From: Rhodospirillaceae bacterium
GTDB taxonomy: Bacteria > Pseudomonadota > Alphaproteobacteria > Rhodospirillales > Magnetovibrionaceae
Length of the DNA stretch: 9,888 nt
Direction: 5' to 3'
NCBI GenBank assembly: GCA_002401565.1
Contig: NVTL01000030.1
Location: forward strand, 4,219-14,106
The notes under the pieces are model-generated. The model was not told the DNA's origin. It saw only the letters and a program-made list of their open reading frames with translations, and ran no database searches. The stretch's first letter is position 1; each line of letters begins with the position of its first letter. The translations under genes were made by a program, and so were the position numbers. Shown here piece by piece: positions 1 through 8,161 of this stretch.

Positions 1-1
1 A

Positions 2-1210
2 AAAAACATTCGCGCCGCCATTATCGGCGGCGGACCCGCAGGCCTTATGGCCGCCGAAACCCTGATTTCAAAAGGTTTTGCCGTCGATCTTTATGACGCA
101 ATGCCGTCTTTGGGACGGAAGTTTTTGATGGCCGGGAAAAGTGGATTGAACCTGACCCATGCAGAACCCTTTGATGATTTTCTGGATCGTTTTGGCGAGG
201 CTCAACAAAACCTGAGCCCGATGCTCAACGCCTTTACGCCCACCGACATTCAAGACTGGGCCAAGGGTTTGGGTATCGAGACCTTTGTCGGCACATCCAA
301 CCGTGTGTTCCCCAAGGATTTTAAGGCCGCCCCGTTGTTGCGGGCATGGCTAAGGAAGCTTCGTGCAAACGGCTTGACCGTGCATGTTCGCCATAAGTGG
401 ACGGGCTGGTCATATGAGGCTCTGTCCTTTGATACACCCAACGGTGAAGTTTTAATCAAAGCCGAAACGACTGTCTTAGCTTTGGGCGGAGCCAGTTGGC
501 CCAATTTAGGATCAGATGCGGCTTGGGTGTCGTGGTTGGACAAACAAGGTGTCGCCATCATCCCCTTAAAACCCGCCAACTGTGGGTTTGATGTGGATTG
601 GAGCCCTCACTTTATCGAACGTTTTGAAGGCCAGCCCGTTAAAAATGCCAAGTTGAGCTTTCAAGGTTCACACTGTTCTGGTGATTTTATCATCACCAAA
701 ACAGGCCTTGAAGGCGGACCCGTTTATGCATTGTCATCTAAACTTCGCCAAGCCATCGAAAACAAAGGTTCAGCCACCCTGTCCATCGATTTATTGACCG
801 ACCAATCTGGGGCTTATGTCGGGGACCGGGTGAGCCGTCCACGCGGTAAAAAATCCATATCGACGCATCTCAAACGTGCTTTGAATTTATCAGGTGTGAA
901 AGCCGGATTGCTGCATGAATGCACCGACAAAAAAGCTTTCTTGGACCCCGTGCATCTGGCCGCATCGATTAAGGCCGTGCCCCTGATCCTCACCCAACCC
1001 CGCCCAATAGCCGATGCCATCAGCACCGCTGGCGGGATTGCTTGGTCGGGTCTGGATGATGGTTTGCAATTAAACGCCCGGCCCGGCATCTTTGTTGCGG
1101 GCGAAATGTTGGATTGGGACGCGCCAACGGGTGGTTATTTGTTAAGTGCGTGTATGGCGACGGGACGTTGGGCGGGCTTAGCTGCTGCGAAAAAGCTTAG
1201 CGCTTCTTAA
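2..1210 (+). CDS. HI0933/BaiN-like FAD-binding flavoprotein, 5'-partial
   Basis: This is a predicted flavin-dependent oxidoreductase of the HI0933/BaiN superfamily, closest in appearance to the uncharacterised TIGR03862 (PP_4765-type) flavoproteins; its substrate is unknown. The reading frame is open from the left edge. Bases 20-46 encode IIGGGPAGL, the GxGxxG dinucleotide-binding loop that holds the FAD ADP moiety, so the ATG at 47 is internal and the true start lies outside the window. Further family motifs are [16 protein letters not shown] shortly after the [12 protein letters not shown] in the middle, and a C-terminal stretch [18 protein letters not shown] followed by a glycine/alanine helix that contacts the flavin. 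There is no in-frame ATG, GTG or TTG between 2 and 46. The stop overlaps the convergent ygiQ stop region by 14 bases. I am sure of the flavoprotein fold and unsure of the reaction. Confidence 0.9.
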   Translation, partial: KNIRAAIIGGGPAGLMAAETLISKGFAVDLYDAMPSLGRKFLMAGKSGLNLTHAEPFDDFLDRFGEAQQNLSPMLNAFTPTDIQDWAKGLGIETFVGTSNRVFPKDFKAAPLLRAWLRKLRANGLTVHVRHKWTGWSYEALSFDTPNGEVLIKAETTVLALGGASWPNLGSDAAWVSWLDKQGVAIIPLKPANCGFDVDWSPHFIERFEGQPVKNAKLSFQGSHCSGDFIITKTGLEGGPVYALSSKLRQAIENKGSATLSIDLLTDQSGAYVGDRVSRPRGKKSISTHLKRALNLSGVKAGLLHECTDKKAFLDPVHLAASIKAVPLILTQPRPIADAISTAGGIAWSGLDDGLQLNARPGIFVAGEMLDWDAPTGGYLLSACMATGRWAGLAAAKKLSAS

Positions 1211-3341
1211 GGCCTCTGGAATTTCGTCTAGCCTTATCGGGTCCGCTGCTCACGGGGTCATTATTCTGACCATTTTGCCCACCAGCCTGACCACCACCCT
1301 GACCCTTGTTTTTGCGCCGACCTTCGCCCGCTTGTTGGGTGAAGAATTTTTGTTCGCCGTGTTTGCGGCCTGTGCGCGTGCCTTCACCGCCGCCAGCTCC
1401 ACCTTGATGGCCCGTGCCTTTGGGTTGCCAAGTTGGCACCAGATGTTTTTTGCTGGGCCCGATTAAATCGGTGCGGCCCATGCGTTTTAAAGCTTCGCGG
1501 ATCATCGGCCAATTGTTGGCATCGTGATAGCGTAAAAAGGCCTTGTGCAAACGGCGTTGTTTCAGGCCCTTGGCGGTTTTCACCACTTCACCGGAATCAC
1601 GATGGATGGCTTTCATGGGGTTGCGTTCGGAATGATACATGGCCGTCGACAACGACATGGGTGATGGCAAAAACGTTTGTACTTGATCCGCCCGCAGGCC
1701 TTGGCGTTTTAACCACATGGCCAAATTCATCATATCTTCGTCGCTGGTGCCCGGATGGGCCGCGATGAAATACGGAATAAGGTAATACTTTTTTCCGGCT
1801 TTTTTGGCAGCGGTATCAAACATTTGTTTAAAACGGTCATAGGTGTCAATGCCCGGTTTCATCATTTTCGACAACGGGCCGTCTTCGCTATGTTCCGGGG
1901 CAATTTTCAGATAGCCGCCCACGTGATGTTCCACCAGTTCTTTGACATAGGTCGGGCTTTTCACCGCTAGGTCGTACCGCAGCCCCGAGGCAATCGATAT
2001 TTTTTTGATGCCCGGAAGATTGCGGGCCTTGCGGTACAAATCAATCAGTTCACTGTGATCGGTTTTTAAATTCACGCAAATGGACGGATACACACACGAT
2101 AAGCGCCGACAGGTGGCTTGGATTTTATCATCCTTGCACGCCAGCCTGTACATGTTCGCCGTGGGGCCGCCCAAATCGGAAATCTGCCCGGTGAAGCCTT
2201 TGACTTTATCGCGGATGTCTTCAATTTCTTTGATGATTGATTCCTGAGAACGGTTTTGCACCACCCGGCCTTCGTGTTCGGTGATCGAACAAAATGAACA
2301 GCCCCCAAAACAGCCGCGCATGATGTTGACCGAAAATTTAATCATTTCCCACGCCGGAATACGCGCGTCGCCATACACCGGGTGCGGCGCGCGGGCATAC
2401 GGCAAACCATAAATACCATCCATTTCTTCGGTGCTGAGCGGAATTGGCGGCGGTGATAAAAACACATCGCGCACACCTTGATCTTGAATCAACGCAAACG
2501 CATTCGAGGCGTTGCTTTCTTGGTGCAAAATCCGCGACGCCTGAGCATATAAAAATGGCTCGGCCTTCACTTGTTCGTAACCCGGCATACGCACGGCAAT
2601 TTTTTCGGCTGTGGTTTTTGGGTGCTCAACATCGGGGTCCGACATATCGCGTTCGACCCAGCCTTCGGGTAGTTCACTGGTCGCCAAGGCTACGCCGCGC
2701 ACATCAAACATTTCTTTGGGATTTTCACCCTTTGCGATGCGGTGTGCAACTTCGACCAAGGCCCGTTCCGCGTTGCCGTACAGCAAGATATCGGCCTTGG
2801 CATCGACCAAAATAGACCGGCGGATTTTATCGGACCAATAGTCATAATGCGTGATGCGGCGGAGCGAGGCTTCGATGCCGCCAATGACGATGGGAATGTC
2901 TTTGAACGCTTCGCGGCACCGTTGAGCATAGACAATGGTCGCCCGGTCCGGACGTTTGTCGCCTTCATCATTAGGGGTATAGCTGTCGTTGTGGCGAATG
3001 CGCCGATCGGCCGTATAACGGTTAACCATCGAGTCCATATTGCCCGCGGTCACGCCCCAAAATAAATTCGGCGGCCCCAATACTTTAAAGGCTTCTGGAC
3101 TGGACCATTCGGGCTGAGAAATAATGCCGACGCGAAAGCCTTGGGCTTCTAAAAGGCGGCCAATAATCGCCATGCCAAAGCTTGGATGGTCCACATAAGC
3201 ATCGCCCGTGACCAAAATAATGTCGCAGGAATCCCAGCCAAGGTCCTCCATCTCTGCCCGGCTCATGGGCAAAAAGGGTGCAGGACCAAAGCGATGCGCC
3301 CAAAATGGACGATAGCTGAACAGGGATTTGGGGTGTTTCAT
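1197..3341 (-). CDS. ygiQ: YgiQ family (UPF0313) radical SAM protein
   Basis: This 714-residue protein belongs to the YgiQ/UPF0313 radical S-adenosylmethionine family, whose reaction is not established. The N-terminal YgiQ domain begins with the conserved [11 protein letters not shown] segment (about residues 18-28) and continues through [17 protein letters not shown], which supports the ATG at 3341. The radical SAM cluster motif CxxxCxxC is present as Cys344, Cys348 and Cys351 within [11 protein letters not shown] and should bind a [4Fe-4S] cluster. A DUF3362-like C-terminal region follows, including [16 protein letters not shown] and [19 protein letters not shown]. Residues from about 641 to the end form a Gly/Gln/Arg/Lys-rich, probably disordered basic tail ending in LKKR. 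The gene lies 40 bases downstream of a small ORF in the aap cluster, separated from it by a strong hairpin. No good Shine-Dalgarno sequence precedes the start apart from a GGA inside that hairpin. Confidence 0.96.
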   Translation of the reverse strand: MKHPKSLFSYRPFWAHRFGPAPFLPMSRAEMEDLGWDSCDIILVTGDAYVDHPSFGMAIIGRLLEAQGFRVGIISQPEWSSPEAFKVLGPPNLFWGVTAGNMDSMVNRYTADRRIRHNDSYTPNDEGDKRPDRATIVYAQRCREAFKDIPIVIGGIEASLRRITHYDYWSDKIRRSILVDAKADILLYGNAERALVEVAHRIAKGENPKEMFDVRGVALATSELPEGWVERDMSDPDVEHPKTTAEKIAVRMPGYEQVKAEPFLYAQASRILHQESNASNAFALIQDQGVRDVFLSPPPIPLSTEEMDGIYGLPYARAPHPVYGDARIPAWEMIKFSVNIMRGCFGGCSFCSITEHEGRVVQNRSQESIIKEIEDIRDKVKGFTGQISDLGGPTANMYRLACKDDKIQATCRRLSCVYPSICVNLKTDHSELIDLYRKARNLPGIKKISIASGLRYDLAVKSPTYVKELVEHHVGGYLKIAPEHSEDGPLSKMMKPGIDTYDRFKQMFDTAAKKAGKKYYLIPYFIAAHPGTSDEDMMNLAMWLKRQGLRADQVQTFLPSPMSLSTAMYHSERNPMKAIHRDSGEVVKTAKGLKQRRLHKAFLRYHDANNWPMIREALKRMGRTDLIGPSKKHLVPTWQPKGTGHQGGAGGGEGTRTGRKHGEQKFFTQQAGEGRRKNKGQGGGQAGGQNGQNNDPVSSGPDKARRNSRGLKKR

Positions 3342-3346
3342 AAGTT

Positions 3347-3375
3347 TAGGGTCCGTCTATTTTAGACAGACCCTA
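3347..3375 (-). promoter_or_regulatory. Hairpin directly upstream of the ygiQ start codon
   Basis: Bases 3347-3359 and 3363-3375 form a 13-position inverted repeat (plus-strand left arm TAGGGTCCGTCTA) with a TTT loop. The only non-Watson-Crick position pairs 3354 with 3368. It is C-A on the plus strand but a G-U wobble in minus-strand RNA, so the minus transcript can form an uninterrupted stem. The stem lies between the stop of the 92-residue ORF at 3382 and the ygiQ ATG at 3341, leaving five bases before the ATG. No U-run follows it, so it is not a standard intrinsic terminator. It could act as a transcript 3'-end stabiliser, an attenuator, or a structure masking ygiQ translation initiation. 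The repeat is seen directly; the role is inferred. Confidence 0.6.
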
Positions 3376-3381
3376 CTCTTA

Positions 3382-3660
3382 TTAACGCATGCTGGAAAGG
3401 TTTGTGACCAGCGCCGTACGAATACGTTTGATGTCGTCGGCAACCTTATGAGCCTTATCACGATCTTCGGCACAGCAATGTTTAAACGCAACGACTGCGC
3501 ACCGTTCACGTTCTTCTAGTAATGCTTCAATGATCGTAGCTTCGATAGCCCTGATGACTTCTTCGTCATGTCCTGAACAAGAAATATCAAGAAGCTCTTG
3601 AATTTTGTTCTTGGTGGCTTCGGCACGATCTCGCATGCTTTTGGGTTTAATATTTTCCAT
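3382..3660 (-). CDS. Uncharacterised 92-residue helical protein, four cysteines
   Basis: I do not recognise a named family for this small soluble protein. It appears almost entirely alpha-helical and highly charged, with no signal peptide or membrane segment. Visible features are a central IEALLEERERCAVVAF helix (about residues 44-59), cysteines at 28, 54, 62 and 63, and histidines at 31, 61 and 71. The HCC cluster at 61-63 could bind metal or form a disulfide, but nothing proves it. The ERERCA motif recalls short hypothetical proteins found in bacteria and phages. The gene starts 17 bases after the aapP stop on the same strand, and AGGA and AAGG purine runs precede the ATG, so co-transcription with aapP is likely. 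A 13-position hairpin follows its stop codon. The coding call is supported by operon spacing and by amino-acid composition; the function is unknown. Confidence 0.75.
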   Translation of the reverse strand: MENIKPKSMRDRAEATKNKIQELLDISCSGHDEEVIRAIEATIIEALLEERERCAVVAFKHCCAEDRDKAHKVADDIKRIRTALVTNLSSMR

Positions 3661-3677
3661 AACCTTGCGTTCCTATC

Positions 3678-4424
3678 TTAATGTCCAATGATTTGGCTTA
3701 AGAACATTTTGGTGCGATCATTTTGTGGGTTGTCGAAAAAGTCATGTGGGTTGTTTTCTTCCACAATTTGTCCCATATCCATAAAGATCACGCGATCAGC
3801 AACCATTTTTGCAAAACCCATTTCGTGGGTGACGCACAACATGGTCATGCCTTCGTTCGCCAGTTCGACCATAACGTCCAAAACTTCCTTAATCATTTCG
3901 GGATCAAGGGCGGATGTTGGTTCATCAAACAACATGATTTTAGGGCTCATGCACAAAGACCGGGCAATCGCCACACGTTGTTGCTGACCACCGGACAATT
4001 GACCGGGGAACTTTCCGGCTTGTTCCGGAATTTTAACGCGTTCTAAGTATTGCATCGCAACATCTTCGGCTTCTTTTTTCGGCATATTGCGCACCCAAAT
4101 TGGGCCAAGTGTGCAGTTTTCCAAAACCGTCAAATGCGGGAACAGGTTAAAGTGTTGAAAACACATGCCCACTTCTTTGCGCACTTCATCAATGCGTTTT
4201 AAATCGTCCGTCAACTCAATACCGTTGACGATAATTTGACCAGTTTGATGTTCTTCCAAACGGTTGATGCACCGGATCATGGTCGATTTACCAGACCCAG
4301 AAGGTCCACAAATCACAATACGTTCGCCTTCGGCAACGTTAAGGTTGATGTCTTTTAAAACATGGAAGTCGCCATACCATTTATTCATGTCGACCATTTG
4401 AATTGCAGATTGATTAGAAGTCAT
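3678..4424 (-). CDS. aapP: Amino-acid ABC transporter ATP-binding protein AapP
   Basis: This 248-residue cytoplasmic ATPase powers the general L-amino-acid importer AapJQMP. All ABC motifs are intact: Walker [10 protein letters not shown] (40-48), Q-loop Gln90 in [10 protein letters not shown], signature LSGGQQQR (143-150), Walker B IMLFDEP with Asp167 and Glu168, D-loop SALD, and the switch histidine at 200 in VTHEMGF. The length and motifs are typical of the polar amino-acid ATPases (GlnQ, HisP and AapP). The operon context, directly after the AapM permease with an 18-base gap, is what assigns it as AapP. An AGGA Shine-Dalgarno sequence sits seven bases before the ATG. The subunit should dimerise and bind the EAA loops of AapQ and AapM at the inner membrane. 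I am very sure of the class and confident of the specific name. Confidence 0.96.
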   Translation of the reverse strand: MTSNQSAIQMVDMNKWYGDFHVLKDINLNVAEGERIVICGPSGSGKSTMIRCINRLEEHQTGQIIVNGIELTDDLKRIDEVRKEVGMCFQHFNLFPHLTVLENCTLGPIWVRNMPKKEAEDVAMQYLERVKIPEQAGKFPGQLSGGQQQRVAIARSLCMSPKIMLFDEPTSALDPEMIKEVLDVMVELANEGMTMLCVTHEMGFAKMVADRVIFMDMGQIVEENNPHDFFDNPQNDRTKMFLSQIIGH

Positions 4425-4442
4425 TGTTTATTCCTAACTCAC

Positions 4443-5543
4443 TTAACGTTTATGGCCAGTGTGAAGTTTGCGTTCAAGTTTTTGGCTGTAGCGTGACATG
4501 GAAAAGCAGAACAGCCAGAAACAGAATGCGGCAAAGACGTAACCTTCGGTTTCAACGGCTTTCCAAACGGGATCTTCGATGGCTGCTTGAACCAAAGCCA
4601 AAACATCCAAAAGTCCGATGATCAAAACCAATGTGGTGTCTTTGAACAACGCGATAAAGGTGTTCACGATACCCGGAATCACAAGTTTCAAAGCCTGCGG
4701 CAAAATCACCAAACGCATTTGTTTCCAATAGCCAAGTCCCATGGCAGAGGCGGCTTCGTATTGACCGCTGGGAATGGCTTGCAGGCCACCGCGAATAACT
4801 TCCGCCATATAGGCTGATTGGAACATTGTGATACCAATCAAAGCGCGGAGAAGTTTGTCAAAGTTCATGCCGTCCGGCAAAAACAGAGGCAACATCACAG
4901 ACGCCATGAACAACACAGAAATCAACGGAACACCGCGCCACAATTCAATAAAGCCGATACAGAACGAACGGATCACAGGCATTTCAGAACGACGGCCCAA
5001 TGCGAGGACAATACCGATAGGCAAAGCCGCAACAATACCGACATACGCCAACAACAACGTCAGCGATAAACCGCCCCATTTTTCAGTGGGTACATGTTCC
5101 AAACCAAAGGAACCACCTGAAATCAAAAAGAAGCTGATGACGGGGAAAGCGGTCAGCGAGAAGATCGCCACAGGGCCCTTGTAAGGGAACTTGTCAAAAA
5201 ACTGCGGTCCAAAAGACAACACCAGCAAAATGAAACAAACGTCCAAGCGCCAATATTGGTCAGGCGGATAAATGCCATAAAAGAAGATCGGCAAGCGGTC
5301 AGCGATAAAGATCCAACACGCCCCCGTCGCTTCGGCGCAGGCTGCATTGCCTTCACCCGTCCACACCGCGGAAATCAGCACCCAATCAACGACCGGGGCC
5401 AAAAACGTGATGATGAAATAGATTGCAATCAGACTGACAACCGAATTCACGGGTGACGGAAACAGATTGGCCTTAAACCAGCCAACAAGTCCCCTTGTCG
5501 CGTTCGGTGCTGGTAAATCGGGAAGTGCTTTAAAATCGTTCAT
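4443..5543 (-). CDS. aapM: General L-amino-acid ABC permease AapM
   Basis: This 366-residue inner-membrane permease is one half of the Aap channel. Hydrophobic segments are visible near residues 34-58, 102-118, 126-141, 160-182, 195-230, 235-250 and 280-310, with another near the C terminus. The HisM-type permease domain occupies the C-terminal half. Its cytoplasmic EAA motif, starting EAASAMGLGYWKQMRLVILP at 273 and ending in Q-A by 294, contacts the ATPase. The long N-terminal extension with a periplasmic Cys-containing loop near 64-90 suits AapM rather than short GlnP-type permeases. The start is supported by a GGGGG Shine-Dalgarno run at 5554-5558 that overlaps the aapQ stop codon, so translation is probably coupled to aapQ. 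The gene is 18 bases upstream of aapP. It contributes to broad-specificity amino-acid uptake. Confidence 0.95.
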   Translation of the reverse strand: MNDFKALPDLPAPNATRGLVGWFKANLFPSPVNSVVSLIAIYFIITFLAPVVDWVLISAVWTGEGNAACAEATGACWIFIADRLPIFFYGIYPPDQYWRLDVCFILLVLSFGPQFFDKFPYKGPVAIFSLTAFPVISFFLISGGSFGLEHVPTEKWGGLSLTLLLAYVGIVAALPIGIVLALGRRSEMPVIRSFCIGFIELWRGVPLISVLFMASVMLPLFLPDGMNFDKLLRALIGITMFQSAYMAEVIRGGLQAIPSGQYEAASAMGLGYWKQMRLVILPQALKLVIPGIVNTFIALFKDTTLVLIIGLLDVLALVQAAIEDPVWKAVETEGYVFAAFCFWLFCFSMSRYSQKLERKLHTGHKR

Positions 5544-5557
5544 ATTCTTAGGTCCCC

Positions 5558-6748
5558 CTATCTTTCAACCAGAGCCATGCGGTTGTTAAACCAGTTCATA
5601 AAGCCGGAAATGGTCAAGCTGATCACAAGGTAAACAGCCATTGTCATCGCCACGATTTCCACGGCTTGACCCGTTTGGTTCAACGTTGTGCCCATAAACA
5701 CGGCAACCAAATCAGGATAACCAATCGCCGTCGCCAACGAAGAGTTTTTCGCCAAGTTCAAAAACTGACTGGTCAGCGGCGGAATGATGATCCGCATCGC
5801 CTGTGGCACAACAACCAAACGCAAGGTTGGTGCATTGCGCAGGCCGATGGCATGGGCGGCTTCGCTTTGACCGTGATCAACGCCCAAAATACCCGCACGA
5901 ACAATTTCCGCGATAAAGGCCGCCGTGTAAAACGTCAATGCCCATAACAAGGCCATCAATTCAGGAATAACAACAATGCCACCATTAAAATTAAAGCCTG
6001 ATAAGGCCGGATAATCTAGGCCCATCGGCATACCCATAACAAAGAACGCCAAGAGCGGCAAACCAATCAACAAACCGATGGCCGCAACAAAGGATGGAAA
6101 CTGCTGGCCCGTATCTTCTTGTCGTTTATGCGCCCAACGCACCATGACGATAACGCCAACCACAGCAGCAAGAAAAGCAACGACAACAACGCCAAAGCCA
6201 TCTTCGGGAACCGGAGATGGCACGTATAAACCACGTTTGTTTAAAAAGACGCTTTCGCCCATCGCCATACTGTCACGTGGGTGCGGTAACGTTGCCAAAA
6301 CGGCATTGTACCAAAAGAAGATTTGCAAAAGCAGAGGGATGTTGCGAAGGGTTTCCACATAAACCGTGGCGATTTTCGCAACCAGCCAGTTTTTGGATAG
6401 CCGCGCCACACCCATGACAAAGCCGATGATGGTGGCAAAGAAAATACCCAACCCGGCAACCAAAATCGTATTTAACAAACCGACCAAGAATGTTCGGCCG
6501 TACGTATGTGTGGAATCATATTCGACAAGCGACATCAAAATACTGTAGCCGGCCGTGCTGTTTAAAAAGGCGAAACCCGTGGTAATGCCACGTTTTTCCA
6601 TATTGGTCAGCATGTTGTCAAAAATAGACCAGAAAACCCATACGATAACCAAACCCGCAACAACCTGAAAGGCTGTGGACCTGAATGTTGGATCATTCCA
6701 AATTGCCGTTTTGGACGGTGCGTTTTGTTGATTAGAACCATCAGCCAT
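5558..6748 (-). CDS. aapQ: General L-amino-acid ABC permease AapQ
   Basis: This is the second membrane permease of the Aap importer, 396 residues from the chosen start. Hydrophobic segments are visible near 27-44, 87-115, 137-153, 186-204, 220-240, 258-284 and 365-383. The EAA loop EAAHAIGLRNAPTLRLVVVP at 296-315 should dock on AapP. The frame is also open to a TTG at 6766, which would add six residues, but the ATG at 6748 has a GGGGG Shine-Dalgarno run at 6758-6762 with nine bases of spacing, while the TTG has none. I therefore chose 6748. The long insert between the first transmembrane segments and the permease core is typical of AapQ. It follows aapJ after a 98-base gap containing a hairpin, and precedes aapM by 14 bases. 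It pairs with AapM to form the translocation path. Confidence 0.95.
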   Translation of the reverse strand: MADGSNQQNAPSKTAIWNDPTFRSTAFQVVAGLVIVWVFWSIFDNMLTNMEKRGITTGFAFLNSTAGYSILMSLVEYDSTHTYGRTFLVGLLNTILVAGLGIFFATIIGFVMGVARLSKNWLVAKIATVYVETLRNIPLLLQIFFWYNAVLATLPHPRDSMAMGESVFLNKRGLYVPSPVPEDGFGVVVVAFLAAVVGVIVMVRWAHKRQEDTGQQFPSFVAAIGLLIGLPLLAFFVMGMPMGLDYPALSGFNFNGGIVVIPELMALLWALTFYTAAFIAEIVRAGILGVDHGQSEAAHAIGLRNAPTLRLVVVPQAMRIIIPPLTSQFLNLAKNSSLATAIGYPDLVAVFMGTTLNQTGQAVEIVAMTMAVYLVISLTISGFMNWFNNRMALVER

Positions 6749-6762
6749 GATGTGAAGCCCCC
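6748..6762 (-). promoter_or_regulatory. aapQ ribosome binding site deciding the start
   Basis: A run of five G on the minus strand (6758-6762) lies nine bases before the ATG at 6746-6748. The alternative in-frame TTG at 6764-6766 has no purine-rich element upstream. This supports the shorter AapQ beginning MADGSNQQ. Confidence 0.7.
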
Positions 6763-6804
6763 ACAAATACTGAAAAATGCAATAAAAAAAGTCGTAAATA
6801 GCAT

Positions 6805-6834
6805 TTCGGCCATGCCCCGAAGGACATGGCCGAA
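6805..6834 (-). promoter_or_regulatory. aapJ-aapQ intercistronic hairpin
   Basis: Bases 6805-6814 (TTCGGCCATG) and 6825-6834 (CATGGCCGAA) are a perfect 10-base inverted repeat. Two further C-G pairs inside, beyond one mismatch, leave a four-base loop. On the minus strand it begins 12 bases after the aapJ stop codon; about 14 bases beyond it, the transcript has a run of seven U. In binding-protein transporter operons, such hairpins commonly protect the upstream binding-protein mRNA or partly terminate transcription, giving more binding protein than permease. The repeat is seen directly. The choice between stabiliser and attenuator is inference. Confidence 0.65.
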
Positions 6835-6846
6835 TACTAACTTAGT

Positions 6847-7863
6847 TTAGCGAACTGGTGGAGCGTATTGAAGACCACCTTTGGTCCACAATGCGTTTAC
6901 ACCACGGGCAATTGCCAATGGTGTGTTCAAACCAACGTTACGTTCGAACATTTCACCATAGTTACCAACTTGGCTAATTGCGTTGAACGCCCAGTCAGCG
7001 CTCAGACCCAATTTAGAGCCAGCATCGCCTTCGGAACCCATCAGGCGTTTTTTGCCTGGGTTGGTTCCGTTTTTAGCAGCTTCAGCATTTGCAGATGTGA
7101 TGCCCATTTCTTCGGCGTTAATTTGCGCGAACAATGTCCAACGAACAATGTTGAACCACTGGTCGTCGCCTTGACGAACAACGGGGCCCAATGGCTCTTT
7201 GGAAATGATTTCAGGCAAAACAACAACGCTGTTAGGATCTTCCATTTTTGTGCGGAGCGAATACAATTGAGATTGATCTGATGTCAAAACATCGCAACGT
7301 CCACTGTCAAAAGCAGAACGGGAAGCAGAAGACGTTTCAACCGCAACCAATGTGTACTTCATACCGTGTTCGCGGAAATAATCAGATACGTTGAGTTCGG
7401 TTGTTGTACCAGCTTGCAAACAGATTGTTGCGCCGCTTAGGTCTTTAGCAGACTTAACGCCCAAATCTTTTTTAACCATGAAGCCTTGGCCATCATAGTA
7501 GTTTACGCCAGCAAAGTTCAGACCCAATGATGTGTCACGGGTGTGAGTCCATGTGGTGTTGCGAGACAACATGTCGATTTCGCCAGATTGCAACGCGGTG
7601 AAGCGTTCTTTAGCGGTCAAAGGTTTGAAGCTAACTTTAGTAGCGTCACCCAAAACAGCAGCAGCAACAGCGCGACATACGTCAGCGTCGATACCGGTCA
7701 TGTTACCTTTGGAATCCAACTCGGAAAAACCGGGAAGGCCTGTGCTTACGCCGCATGACAACATGCCACGGCTTTTAACATCGTCAAGAGTACCAGCAAA
7801 TGCTGATGATGCGACCATAGCCGCTGCAGCAACGCCTGTTGTAATTGTTAATGTACGTTTCAT
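6847..7863 (-). CDS. aapJ: Periplasmic general L-amino-acid-binding protein AapJ
   Basis: This 338-residue solute-binding protein delivers L-amino acids to the AapQM permease. The N terminus is a clear Sec signal peptide: MKRT, a hydrophobic alanine-rich core, and AFA followed by G, with predicted cleavage after residue 23. The mature protein begins GTLDDVKSRGMLSCGVSTGLPGF, and continues with GIDADVCRAVAAAVLGD and TWTHTRDTSLG, which are typical of the bacterial extracellular solute-binding family 3 (PF00497), AapJ subgroup. The length of about 340 residues fits AapJ rather than the shorter HisJ or GlnH proteins. An AGGGAGAG Shine-Dalgarno sequence precedes the ATG, which is strong initiation for an abundant periplasmic protein. 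It is the first gene of the aapJQMP cluster, downstream of an AT-rich gap that probably carries the promoter. A hairpin follows its stop codon. Confidence 0.97.
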   Translation of the reverse strand: MKRTLTITTGVAAAAMVASSAFAGTLDDVKSRGMLSCGVSTGLPGFSELDSKGNMTGIDADVCRAVAAAVLGDATKVSFKPLTAKERFTALQSGEIDMLSRNTTWTHTRDTSLGLNFAGVNYYDGQGFMVKKDLGVKSAKDLSGATICLQAGTTTELNVSDYFREHGMKYTLVAVETSSASRSAFDSGRCDVLTSDQSQLYSLRTKMEDPNSVVVLPEIISKEPLGPVVRQGDDQWFNIVRWTLFAQINAEEMGITSANAEAAKNGTNPGKKRLMGSEGDAGSKLGLSADWAFNAISQVGNYGEMFERNVGLNTPLAIARGVNALWTKGGLQYAPPVR

Positions 7864-8161
7864 TTTATATCTCTCCCTGTGAGATTAAGTAAATTTTGTT
7901 AGCTTTCGTTTCATCTTGAAACATTTTGTACTTTGTGCACATTTTCAAGATAAATTAAATACTCAATAACGTGGTAAGGCTATTTTTTTAGCCCCTTTAT
8001 TTTTATGTACTTAACAGCCGTAGCACGCCTAAAAACAGCACGCAACAGTACATTTTTCCTCTATTTCGTCACACTTATATGCATATTCGACTACTCATAT
8101 ACGCAAATTTAATTAGTTCATTTCAGGCGATTATTTACACAAATTTCTGTCTATATTCGTT
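7864..8161. promoter_or_regulatory. AT-rich upstream region of the aap operon
   Basis: This gap of 298 bases separates aapJ from the amidohydrolase gene and is visibly richer in A and T than the flanking genes. It contains the aapJ Shine-Dalgarno sequence, a 9-base inverted repeat at 7913-7951, a small GGCTA/TAGCC repeat at 7978-7993 and a 10-base palindrome at 8077-8086. I found no match good enough to name a specific sigma-70 or sigma-54 promoter. No clear intrinsic terminator follows the amidohydrolase stop codon. The region very likely holds the aap promoter, but the exact site cannot be fixed by eye. Confidence 0.5.
7913..7951. repeat. Inverted repeat in the aap leader
   Basis: ATCTTGAAA at 7913-7921 is repeated in inverted orientation as TTTCAAGAT at 7943-7951, with a 21-base spacer that includes the palindrome GTGCAC (7935-7940). 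It ends 50 bases before the aapJ start codon. It could be an operator for a dimeric regulator or a leader hairpin in the aap mRNA. No known regulator site was recognised. Confidence 0.5.

Noticed and set aside
6746..6766. Longer AapQ starting at a TTG at 6766
   Set aside because: The TTG has no ribosome binding site, whereas the ATG at 6748 has a well-spaced GGGGG run.
7978..7993. GGCTA-T6-TAGCC repeat followed by a T-rich stretch on the plus strand, resembling a terminator
   Set aside because: The stem is only five pairs, there is no plus-strand gene upstream, and on the minus strand it is about 170 bases past the amidohydrolase stop without a U-run.
8077..8086. Palindrome ATATGCATAT in the aap upstream gap
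   Set aside because: It is short, AT-rich and not flanked by longer arms, so it is expected by chance in this composition.
8074..8106. Candidate minus-strand promoter with TATAAG (8079-8074) and TTGCGT (8106-8101)
   Set aside because: The spacing is 21 bases, outside the usual 16-18, and the -35 match is poor.
8005..8112. A 35-codon plus-strand ORF with a hydrophobic stretch in the aap upstream gap
   Set aside because: It has no Shine-Dalgarno sequence and no recognisable motif, and an AT-rich gap of this size readily gives such an ORF by chance.
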